NCBI GenBank assembly: GCA_045546555.1
Contig: JAZQCY010000051.1
Location: forward strand, 1-20,236
DNA length: 20,236 bases
Direction: 5' to 3'
Source of the DNA: UMGS172 sp045546555
Lineage (GTDB): Bacteria; Bacillota; Clostridia; Oscillospirales; Acutalibacteraceae
Made by a program: the position numbers and the translations under genes. Shown here one piece after another: positions 1 to 6,408 of the stretch; the first letter of the stretch is position 1; each line of letters starts with the position of its first letter. Below the pieces are notes generated by a model. It searched no databases. It worked only from the letters and a program-made list of their open reading frames with translations, and was not told the origin of the DNA.

Positions 1-156
1 TCCGCAATACTGTTTTCAGAATAATCTAATTCTTTATTAAACTCATTTGCATATTCAATAGCGGTCACACACATCTTTTGTGCATAAAGCGACCATCGGT
101 TATCGTTATCGGATGTCGTTACTTTTTTGCGCTTGAAAAAAATCCATCAATCCCAT
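1..156 (-). pseudogene. 5' end of an unrecognised small-protein gene, frameshifted and cut by the window edge
   Basis: Reading the minus strand, a good ribosome site (AGAGGTGA, 161-168) precedes ATG at 154-156. The frame opens MGLMDFFQAQKS and stops after 16 codons. One base removed from the run of seven T (136-142 on the plus strand) restores an open frame to the window edge: MGLMDFFKRKKVTTSDNDNR, then WSLYAQKMCVTAIEYANEFN and KELDYSENSIA. The restored start, with a short hydrophobic/basic segment followed by a helical acidic domain, looks like a real cytoplasmic protein. I do not recognise the family. The frameshift lies in a homopolymer, so an assembly or sequencing error is as likely as real inactivation or slippage. 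The gene continues outside the window. Confidence 0.6.
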
Positions 157-175
157 AAAATCACCTCTTAAACAC

Positions 176-204
176 ATTATAGCACACCTTGTGTCCCATT
201 AAAA
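176..204 (-). promoter_or_regulatory. Promoter of the frameshifted gene (extended -10)
   Basis: On the minus strand TGCTATAAT gives an extended -10 (TATAAT at 176-181). The -35 is weak (TTTTAA, 199-204) at 17 bp spacing. It lies 20 bp upstream of the ATG and just after the terminator of the preceding gene. Confidence 0.55.
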
Positions 205-212
205 GGGCTTTT

Positions 213-240
213 CAAAAAATCCGCCCGAGTTTTATCGGGC
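213..240 (-). terminator. Rho-independent terminator of the CapA-like gene
   Basis: GCCCGA (223-228) pairs with TCGGGC (235-240) around a six-base loop. On the minus strand it is followed by GGATTTTTTG. It sits about 58 bp after the stop codon of the CapA-like gene. Confidence 0.75.
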
Positions 241-297
241 AGATGGTTTTATCGTTTTATCGCGGACGGCCAAGACAGCAAAGTCCCTACCGACCCT

Positions 298-1446
298 TTA
301 TATCTCGGGTTTTTGAAGCTCACGGATGTATTCTACCAATTCTCTCGCCTTTTCAACCTTACCGCGGTAAGCAAGGTTCAAGGTGTCTTTTATAAGCTCG
401 TTGTGAGACTCGCAGGAGAAAATATTTTTGATATGTATATACTCAGATATTTCATCGAGCTTTTCGGGGTCGATAACACGTTTTAAATAGCCACCGATTC
501 CCCAACGGACACACCATGCATTCCACATCTCGATGTGGCGCTTTTCGTCGGAAATAATGCCGTTAAGCTCACTGAGATACCTGCGGAAATTATCAAGCTT
601 TTCGTCCTTTAACAGCCTTATGCCGTCAAAATCAAACTCATACGGCACGGTTGAAAGCTCAATACCGCTTTCGGTAATATCAAGCACCGACATATAGCCT
701 ATATACCAGTTTGGAAGCTTCTGTTTTGCGTGAGGGAAGAAAAAGTTACCCATACTGTAAACGATGGGTGCGCCGTTGTATATCTCATAGCCTTGAGGGC
801 AGTGGGTGTGCATTGCAATGACGGCGGCCGCACCGATGTCGATAAAATGGCGGTACAGCTCGGTCTTGCCCAGTGACGGATACGGACATTCCTCATTGCC
901 TCCGTGGAAGTAAACGATGGGTTTTTCGCCGTTTTTGAGCGCATTTTGAATGAACCTTGTCACCCTGCCCAAGGAATAACCCGCCGAGCCGCAGTTCTCG
1001 TCATCTGCCGTGCCAAACTCGTTCTCACAGACCGCCTGAACAGTGACGGTAATGCCGTCTTTTGTGAATTTTACGGGTATGTATGCCTCGTCAACATCCT
1101 TGCCTGCACCCGTGGTCTGATAGCCTCGGTCGTGCAGCATACGGATGGTGTGGAACATCGGTTCACCCTGAAAGTCGCCAGTGTGGTTGTTGGCAAGACC
1201 CACTGCAGAGGGGTTGAGCGCATCAACATAGTTTATAAACTCGTCACTCGAAATGAGGTTGGGACCCGATTTTACAATAGGCGTACCCGTTTCCCGTTCG
1301 CCGAAAATGTTTTCGAGATTGAGCATTGTAAAATCGGCCTTTTTGAACTCTGCGGCAACCTCACTCATAGCCCTTTTTGCCTGCTCCTTGGTCGGCACGG
1401 CCGAAAAATAGTTGAACGACATATCCGAAGCAAATAAAATTTTCAT
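298..1446 (-). CDS. CapA-family (PGA_cap) metallophosphatase-fold protein
   Basis: The 382-residue protein belongs to the CapA/YwtB family (poly-gamma-glutamate capsule synthesis; calcineurin-like phosphoesterase fold). Visible family motifs are NLEN (43-46), GLANNHTGDF (83-92), YFHGGNEE (179-186), AMHTHCPQGYE (211-221) and YSMGNFFF (230-237). The metal-ligand candidates are H88, H181, H213 and H215. The N-terminus (MKILFASDMSF) is the first beta strand of the fold, with no signal peptide or membrane anchor, unlike classical membrane-bound CapA, so this is probably a cytoplasmic enzyme of unknown substrate. The last ~130 residues are a helical, charged extension. GAGGTG lies five bases before ATG. 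It is a single-gene unit with its own promoter and terminator, and no other capsule genes are near. Family assignment is firm; function is open. Confidence 0.85.
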   Translation of the reverse strand: MKILFASDMSFNYFSAVPTKEQAKRAMSEVAAEFKKADFTMLNLENIFGERETGTPIVKSGPNLISSDEFINYVDALNPSAVGLANNHTGDFQGEPMFHTIRMLHDRGYQTTGAGKDVDEAYIPVKFTKDGITVTVQAVCENEFGTADDENCGSAGYSLGRVTRFIQNALKNGEKPIVYFHGGNEECPYPSLGKTELYRHFIDIGAAAVIAMHTHCPQGYEIYNGAPIVYSMGNFFFPHAKQKLPNWYIGYMSVLDITESGIELSTVPYEFDFDGIRLLKDEKLDNFRRYLSELNGIISDEKRHIEMWNAWCVRWGIGGYLKRVIDPEKLDEISEYIHIKNIFSCESHNELIKDTLNLAYRGKVEKARELVEYIRELQKPEI

Positions 1447-1477
1447 AAAGACACCTCATTTGAGTTTTGCTATGCTT

Positions 1478-1506
1478 ATATTAGCACTTTAATCTGCCAT
1501 TGTAAA
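1478..1506 (-). promoter_or_regulatory. Promoter of the CapA-like gene
   Basis: TTTACA (1501-1506) and TAATAT (1478-1483) on the minus strand, spacer 17 bp. It lies between the gap terminator and the CapA-like gene, so the gene can be expressed independently. Confidence 0.6.
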
Positions 1507-1537
1507 GTATTTTATTGCAAATAGTTAATATTTTCAG

Positions 1538-1576
1538 CTAAAAAACGACCCCTTGAACCGAAGCTCAAGGGGTCGT
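1538..1576 (-). terminator. Strong terminator of gap
   Basis: A perfect 12 bp stem (ACGACCCCTTGA at 1545-1556 with its complement at 1565-1576) and an eight-base loop. On the minus strand it is followed by a T run. It begins 34 bp after the gap stop codon. Confidence 0.9.
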
Positions 1577-1609
1577 GATGTTTTGAAGTCCTAACAGACC
1601 TTGCAAAGA

Positions 1610-2641
1610 TTAGATCTCTGCGAAGTACTTGATGGTACGAACCATCTGGCTGGTGTAGGAGTTCTCGTTGTCGTACCAAGAAACGACCTGTACCTGATAG
1701 GTATCGTCGTCGATCTTAGCAACCATGGTCTGAGTAGCATCGAACAAAGAACCGTAGGTCATGCCGATGATGTCAGAAGAAACGATGTCCTCGGTGTTGT
1801 AGCCGAAGGAATCGGAAGCAGCAGCCTTCATAGCAGCGTTGATACCGTCAACGGTAACATCCTTGCCCTTAACAACAGCAACGAGAATGGTGGTGGAACC
1901 GGTGCAGGTGGGAACACGCTGTGCGGAACCGATGAGCTTGCCGTTGAGCTCGGGGATAACAAGGCCGATAGCCTTTGCAGCGCCGGTAGAGTTAGGAACA
2001 ATGTTCTGTGCGCCGGCACGAGCACGACGGAGGTCACCCTTTCTGTGGGGACCGTCAAGGATCATCTGATCACCGGTGTAAGCATGAACGGTGGTCATGA
2101 TACCGCTCTGGATGGGAGCGTAATCGTTAAGAGCCTTTGCCATGGGAGCAAGGCAGTTGGTGGTGCAGGAAGCTGCAGAGATGATCTTGTCATCAGCAGT
2201 GAGGGTGTTCTCGTTTACGCTGTAAACGATGGTGGGAAGATCCTTGCCTGCGGGAGCAGAGATAACGACCTTCTTAGCACCTGCGTCGATGTGAGCCTGG
2301 CTCTTCTCCTTAGAGCAGTAGAAGCCGGTGCACTCGAGAACTACGTCAACACCGATCTCGCCCCAGGGAAGATCCTTAGCGTCCTTCTCTGCGTAGATCT
2401 TGAGGGTCTTGCCGTCTACAGTGATGGTGCCTGCCTCGTCGTCAGCAGAAACAGTGTGAAGGTTCTGGCCGACTGCGCCGCAGTAACCGCCCTGTGCGGT
2501 GTCATACTTGAGAAGGTGAGCAAGCATAGAGGGCTTGGTAAGATCGTTGATAGCAACAACCTCATAACCTTCTGCGCCAAACATCTGGCGGAATGCGAGA
2601 CGACCGATACGGCCGAATCCGTTAATAGCAACTTTAACCAT
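1610..2641 (-). CDS. gap: Glyceraldehyde-3-phosphate dehydrogenase (NAD type)
   Basis: A 343-residue, full-length phosphorylating GAPDH that converts glyceraldehyde-3-phosphate, NAD and phosphate to 1,3-bisphosphoglycerate in cytoplasmic glycolysis. The Rossmann motif NGFGRIGR (7-14) and the acidic residue D33 (VAIND) point to NAD. The catalytic cysteine is C159 in SAASCTTNCLAP and the partner histidine is H186 (TTVHAYTGDQ). WYDNENSY closes the catalytic domain and the C-terminus is complete. The start has a consensus AGGAGG six bases from the ATG. It is a single-gene unit with strong promoter and terminator, as expected for a highly expressed enzyme. Codon choice strongly favours few synonyms, also typical of high expression. 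It would take the fructose-6-P produced by NagB further down glycolysis. Confidence 0.98.
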   Translation of the reverse strand: MVKVAINGFGRIGRLAFRQMFGAEGYEVVAINDLTKPSMLAHLLKYDTAQGGYCGAVGQNLHTVSADDEAGTITVDGKTLKIYAEKDAKDLPWGEIGVDVVLECTGFYCSKEKSQAHIDAGAKKVVISAPAGKDLPTIVYSVNENTLTADDKIISAASCTTNCLAPMAKALNDYAPIQSGIMTTVHAYTGDQMILDGPHRKGDLRRARAGAQNIVPNSTGAAKAIGLVIPELNGKLIGSAQRVPTCTGSTTILVAVVKGKDVTVDGINAAMKAAASDSFGYNTEDIVSSDIIGMTYGSLFDATQTMVAKIDDDTYQVQVVSWYDNENSYTSQMVRTIKYFAEI

Positions 2642-2685
2642 TGGAATTTCCTCCTAAAAAATTATAATTTGCTTTTGCACTATGT

Positions 2686-2714
2686 ATTTTATACCAAGTT
2701 GTCCGATTTTGCAA
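2686..2714 (-). promoter_or_regulatory. Promoter of gap
   Basis: TTGCAA (2709-2714), 17 bp spacer, TAAAAT (2686-2691) on the minus strand, about 45 bp upstream of the gap start. Confidence 0.6.
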
Positions 2715-2786
2715 GTACTTTGTCAGAAATTTAACGAGTTTTTTATAAAAAATTTTTGAATAATTTTTCAAGGTATCGTAAACGTC

Positions 2787-2816
2787 AAAACACCGTGTAA
2801 AACTACACGGTGTTTT
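2787..2816 (-). terminator. Terminator of the YD/MORN-repeat gene
   Basis: Perfect 13 bp stem (2787-2799 with 2804-2816) around AAAC. The stem carries A runs on one arm and T runs on the other, so it can work in both directions. It lies 21 bp after the repeat-protein stop. Confidence 0.85.
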
Positions 2817-2837
2817 AGATGTTTTGACAGTTATTGA

Positions 2838-4208
2838 CTAATACATGATTTCCCCGTGCAGTTCCTTTTCAATAAAATCGGCACGTTCAGACGAAATTTT
2901 CAAGACCTTATACTTCATCACAATAGTTTTCCCATCATTGGTTTGCCATTGACGCTCTGTCATATTGCCGTCAACGTCACGTTTGTAAAGCACGGCCTTA
3001 TCACGACCTTCGTAAAACGTTGTTTCTTTGATAACGTACCCATTGCTGTCACGCTCATAGCCGAAAGTTCGCTTGAGTTCATTATTTGAATATCCGTTTT
3101 GGGCGATCAATAACCCTTTTTCGTTGTATACATACTCTTCACGGCTCACATCGCCGCTTGAGTATTTAATGGTTTCATTGTCGATCTTTCCGTCTTTGTT
3201 ATATAAACAAACGGTATCGCTGACCTTCTGTCCGTCTTTATAGCTTGCGCTTTCGCTTTTTAACAGTTTGGAGTTTTGGCCGTAGGCGGACACATTATGT
3301 GCCACAAGTGAACCGTTCTCATACTCCTTAGTTTCGATCTTGTTGCCGTTTGAGTCAAGCACATATTCGGTACGGTAGGTTTCAACACCGTTTTTATACC
3401 TCGCAGTATAACGTATTTTCCCTTCGGCATCATATTCCCAAATCGTTTTGGAACTTTCAACCCCTACAGTAACGTTGGTCTTTTCGATCTGTTTACCCTG
3501 CGAGTTGTATTTGTTTTCAGCGTAAGCATATAAAGTGCCATTTTCATAACGGGAGCTTTTGACCATGTTCCCGTTTTTGTCGTATTCCGTTTCCCAATGT
3601 CTGAAGCAGATCTCACCTTCATACAGCGCATACAAGCTCTGGTTACCGCGTGAATCGTATTCATATACGCGCCTTGTACCCTGCTCCCCGTCTTTATAAT
3701 CTGCGCTTTCAATCAACCGACCGTCATCATCATATTTATTCGCAGTGCGAAGCACTTGGCCATCGTACACTTCATAATTGAGCTTTTCAATAAGATTTCC
3801 TTTTCCATCATAGGTATTCTGAATAAGTAATTTTTCTGTGCCATCTTGGTCATAACCAAAGGTTTTGAGCCGATTGCCGCCATTATCATAGGTGTGGATT
3901 CTCTTCCAAAGCAGCTCGCCGTTACGGTAATATCCCTCTTCCAGAATCTTATCATTCTCATTGTACCGCCAATATTCACGGCTCGATTCATTGCCGTTAT
4001 CATAATACTCAATTTTATCGGTCAGGTTGCCTCGATCGTCGTACAGATTCTTTTGGCGTGTAACACCGTCAACGATCTTTTCGGCCTCGGCTATGTAGGT
4101 CACAAGCTCGGGATCCTGCTCGTCACTTTGACCCCACCATACAAATATGCCACACAAAACGCAAACACTGACACAAACAAATATAAGTCTTGTAAGAAAC
4201 GTTTTCAT
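2838..4208 (-). CDS. Exported or membrane-anchored YD/MORN-like repeat protein
   Basis: A 456-residue protein. Residues 1-25 form a signal sequence or single membrane anchor (MKTFLTRLIFVCVSVCVLCG, then IFVWWGQS). No clean lipobox is present, so an uncleaved anchor or ordinary signal peptide is more likely than a lipoprotein. From about residue 50 to 430 the chain is almost entirely tandem repeats of ~22-25 residues. These alternate YDxxGN (as in RHS/YD repeats: YDDRGNL, YDGKGNL, YDSRGNQ, YDKNGNM) with YxNGxxxx (as in MORN_2/YwqK-type repeats: YRNGELL, YENGTLY, YKNGVET, YENGSLV). No RHS core cleavage domain or toxin tip is seen; the C-terminus is short. The repeats probably form an extended beta structure outside the cell. 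GGAGGGTG lies four bases before ATG. It has its own promoter and terminator, and its role is unknown. Confidence 0.85.
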   Translation of the reverse strand: MKTFLTRLIFVCVSVCVLCGIFVWWGQSDEQDPELVTYIAEAEKIVDGVTRQKNLYDDRGNLTDKIEYYDNGNESSREYWRYNENDKILEEGYYRNGELLWKRIHTYDNGGNRLKTFGYDQDGTEKLLIQNTYDGKGNLIEKLNYEVYDGQVLRTANKYDDDGRLIESADYKDGEQGTRRVYEYDSRGNQSLYALYEGEICFRHWETEYDKNGNMVKSSRYENGTLYAYAENKYNSQGKQIEKTNVTVGVESSKTIWEYDAEGKIRYTARYKNGVETYRTEYVLDSNGNKIETKEYENGSLVAHNVSAYGQNSKLLKSESASYKDGQKVSDTVCLYNKDGKIDNETIKYSSGDVSREEYVYNEKGLLIAQNGYSNNELKRTFGYERDSNGYVIKETTFYEGRDKAVLYKRDVDGNMTERQWQTNDGKTIVMKYKVLKISSERADFIEKELHGEIMY

Positions 4209-4240
4209 ACGGCACCCTCCGATAGTAATCCTTCAGTAGT

Positions 4241-4269
4241 ATTATATAAGTTATACGTTTTAAAGTCAA
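4241..4269 (-). promoter_or_regulatory. Promoter of the YD/MORN-repeat gene
   Basis: A near-consensus sigma-A promoter on the minus strand: TTGACT (4264-4269), 17 bp spacer, TATAAT (4241-4246). It lies 32 bp upstream of the start codon. Confidence 0.85.
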
Positions 4270-4289
4270 GAAATGTTACAGCACGGCCG

Positions 4290-4323
4290 AAAACGCCATA
4301 CCGAAATCTCGGTATGGCGTTTT
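4290..4323 (-). terminator. Terminator of the amino-sugar operon
   Basis: Perfect 15 bp stem (4290-4304 with 4309-4323) with loop AATC, directly after the nagA stop codon. Flanking A and T runs suit use from either side. Confidence 0.85.
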
Positions 4324-4335
4324 TGATTATTATTT

Positions 4336-5391
4336 TCAGTTTATTTTTCCGCCAATTATGACGGTGTCGATCGACAGATCGGGGTTAAGGATGAGCAGGT
4401 CGGCATCAAAGCCTTCCTCTACCCTGCCCTTGTTCAAGCCCAACGAGGTTGCAGGGGTCTCGGTGGCCATTTTGACCGCCTCATAGAAGTCAATGCCAAA
4501 CTCAACCGCCTTTTTGACGCCGAACATCAGCGGCTGTGAGCCGCCTGCCAGCACGCCGCCCTCTAACGTGGCAACTCCGTCGGTCATATAAACGTCCAAG
4601 CCGCCCGAATCATACTTGCCGTCGGGACAGCCTGCAGGACGGATGGTGTCCGAGATCAGTATCAAACGGTTACTGCCGAACATTTTATAAAGTGCCAGAA
4701 CCGCCGCTTTATGCACGTGATTACCGTCACAGATGACCTCGGCATAAATACCCTTTTCGACCGCCGCACCGATGGGACCGGGAGCCCTGTGCAGCATCGG
4801 AGGCATTGCGTTAAACGTGTGGGTAAGGCTGTTTGCACCTGCCTCAATAGCCTCCATAGCCTGTTCATAGGTGCAATCGGTATGACCCAACGACACCTGA
4901 GCATCGGCCTGCTTTATAAACTCGATACAGCCGTCCTCTTCGGGCGCAACGGTGATCTTTTTGACGTTTTTAAAGCGTTTGAACACCCCTATGTCGGCCT
5001 TTTGAATGAAAGCCTCATTCTGCGCACCCTTTTTCTTGAACGAAATGAAGGGGCCTTCAAGGTGGAAGCCTGAGATAACGGCACCCTCGGTCGGAAGCTC
5101 AAGATTGGTTATCCTTTCAAGATTTTCGGCACTGTCGGTCATAGTGGTCGGCAACCAGCAGGTCGTGCCTGCCTTGGCCAAAGCAATGCTCATTTCCTTG
5201 AGCTTGCCGTCCGACACATCGTTACCGCCAAAGCCGTGCAGATGAACGTCGATAAGACCCGGAATAACACACTTCCCCTCGGCGTCGATAACGTCTTCAC
5301 CCGAAAGGTCGGAGCCTATACGGTCGATCACACCGTCAACTATTGAAATGTCAAATATACCGTTTTTTAGCTTTGCATTTTTGATGATCAA
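4336..5391 (-). CDS. nagA: N-acetylglucosamine-6-phosphate deacetylase
   Basis: 351 residues, amidohydrolase superfamily. It hydrolyses GlcNAc-6-P to GlcN-6-P and acetate. Metal and catalytic motifs in order: HLH (H50, H52) in LIDVHLHGFGG, E112 in HLEGPF, H170 in LGHTDCTY, H191 in LTHTFNAMPP, catalytic D248 in ISDT. The length is slightly below the usual ~380 but all core motifs are present. The start is a TTG codon (5389-5391) read as Met-Ile-Ile-Lys-Asn. It is chosen because AGGAGG lies eight bases upstream and no in-frame ATG exists near the family N-terminus. It is the last gene of the operon, separated from nagB by an inserted inverted-repeat element. NagB would act on its product. Confidence 0.95.
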   Translation of the reverse strand: MIIKNAKLKNGIFDISIVDGVIDRIGSDLSGEDVIDAEGKCVIPGLIDVHLHGFGGNDVSDGKLKEMSIALAKAGTTCWLPTTMTDSAENLERITNLELPTEGAVISGFHLEGPFISFKKKGAQNEAFIQKADIGVFKRFKNVKKITVAPEEDGCIEFIKQADAQVSLGHTDCTYEQAMEAIEAGANSLTHTFNAMPPMLHRAPGPIGAAVEKGIYAEVICDGNHVHKAAVLALYKMFGSNRLILISDTIRPAGCPDGKYDSGGLDVYMTDGVATLEGGVLAGGSQPLMFGVKKAVEFGIDFYEAVKMATETPATSLGLNKGRVEEGFDADLLILNPDLSIDTVIIGGKIN

Positions 5392-5409
5392 CCGTGATCC
5401 CTCCTTGCA

Positions 5410-5688
5410 TTAATGCGAGGAGAGTCGAACCCGAATCGCCTCGCAACAGCCAATTTTGGCTAAAATTCCGCTTTTTCGCTTGATATACGCCGGTATATCG
5501 GCGCTCAAAATCAAAATTTGTATCTCAAAATTTTCAAGTCGCGAGGTGTGAAACAGTTTTGTAATAGTATTTTTTTGTTGAGGCAACGAGAATTTTACGG
5601 ATAATACGAGCGTATATCCGTGAAATTCGAGGAAGTATAGGCGAAAAAATACATTCCAAAACCGATTTGTGTTCGACTCTCCTCGCAT
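5410..5688 (-). CDS. 92-codon reading frame spanning the inserted element (doubtful gene)
   Basis: The frame runs from end to end of the element. Its ATG lies in one terminal repeat and overlaps the nagB stop codon (TAATG), and its TAA lies in the other. The product starts MRGESNTNRFWNVFF and ends RVRLSSH, is rich in aromatic residues, and matches no family I know. The overlap with nagB could allow re-initiation, so ribosomes may cross the element towards nagA. Nothing shows that the protein itself is used; the open frame may have been kept to avoid polarity, or may be chance. Confidence 0.25.
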   Translation of the reverse strand: MRGESNTNRFWNVFFRLYFLEFHGYTLVLSVKFSLPQQKNTITKLFHTSRLENFEIQILILSADIPAYIKRKSGILAKIGCCEAIRVRLSSH

Positions 5689-5691
5689 TAA
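5410..5691. mobile_element. Inverted-repeat (MITE-like) element between nagB and nagA
   Basis: A 21 bp perfect terminal inverted repeat (5410-5430 and 5671-5691) bounds a 240 bp core. Similarity extends a further ~8 bp with mismatches. Both ends finish in TTAA, so the element could be 5414-5687 flanked by a duplicated TTAA, or a TA duplication could apply. The core has further hairpins: 5482-5499 (GATATAC/GTATATC) and 5590-5628 (14 bp with one G-T pair). The left end can also pair locally (TGCGAGG 5414-5420 with CCTCGCA 5439-5445) in competition with the far end. There is no transposase, so movement would need help in trans. The right TTAA spans the last base and stop codon of nagB, so insertion left that gene intact. 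Confidence 0.75.
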
Positions 5692-6398
5692 ACCTTGCTG
5701 TAAATAACCGTCAGATCCCCGTGCAGCTGCAGAATAGATGCAGGCACCCTGGGTGTGATAGGGCCAAAGAAGGCCTTTTGGATAATATCATACTTTTTGG
5801 GGCCGTTGGCAACCAACAGAACCTTTTTAGCCTGCATAATGGAGGCCATGCCCATAGTAATTGCCTTTCTCGGCACATCGTCTATACTGTCAAAAAATCT
5901 TGCATTGGCCACTACGGTCGATTCATCAAGGTCGACAACATGGGTCGGACCCGTGAAGCACTCGTCAGGCTCGTTAAAGCCGATGTGACCGTCCTCACCG
6001 ATACCGAGCAACTGAATATCGATACCGCCCAAAGACTTTATAAGCTTGTCATAAGCCTCGCCCTCGGCGGCAAGGTCGTCGGCAGTTCCGCTCGGTACAA
6101 AGGTGCGGCTCTTGTCGATATTAACGTGGTTAAAGAGATTGTCGTTCATAAAGTAACGGTAGCTTTGAGGGTTGGTGCCGTCAAGTCCGAGATACTCGTC
6201 CAAATTGACCGAGGTAACGCTTGAAAAATCAAGGTCACCGTTTTTAAACCACTCAATAAGCTGCTTGTAAATGCCGACAGGTGTAGAGCCTGTGGCAAGG
6301 CCAAGCACGGCATCTTTTTTTGAAACGACCTCAGCCGCAATAAGTGCCGCACCCTTTTTGGACATTTCGGCATAATTTTCAACTTCAATATATTTCAT
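5688..6398 (-). CDS. nagB: Glucosamine-6-phosphate deaminase
   Basis: 236 residues. Converts glucosamine-6-phosphate to fructose-6-phosphate and ammonia in the cytoplasm. Motifs: phosphate loop LGLATGSTP (32-40), NLDEY with D67, and the active-site stretch GIGEDGHIGFNEP (132-144) with D136, H138 and E143. The frame is open further upstream, but the start at 6398 (MKYIEVENY) is preferred. It has AGAGG six bases upstream, and the longer frame would begin inside the coding end of the previous gene. It starts 10 bases after the stop of the NahK-like gene, so the two are cotranscribed. The stop codon coincides with the end of the inserted element. Confidence 0.96.
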   Translation of the reverse strand: MKYIEVENYAEMSKKGAALIAAEVVSKKDAVLGLATGSTPVGIYKQLIEWFKNGDLDFSSVTSVNLDEYLGLDGTNPQSYRYFMNDNLFNHVNIDKSRTFVPSGTADDLAAEGEAYDKLIKSLGGIDIQLLGIGEDGHIGFNEPDECFTGPTHVVDLDESTVVANARFFDSIDDVPRKAITMGMASIMQAKKVLLVANGPKKYDIIQKAFFGPITPRVPASILQLHGDLTVIYSKV

Positions 6399-6408
6399 AT
6401 CAAACCTC

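Noticed and set aside
1601..2734. Long plus-strand open frame (377 codons) opposite gap
   Set aside because: It is the antisense of a highly expressed GAPDH gene with biased codons. It has no ribosome site or family resemblance, and gap is unambiguous on the other strand.
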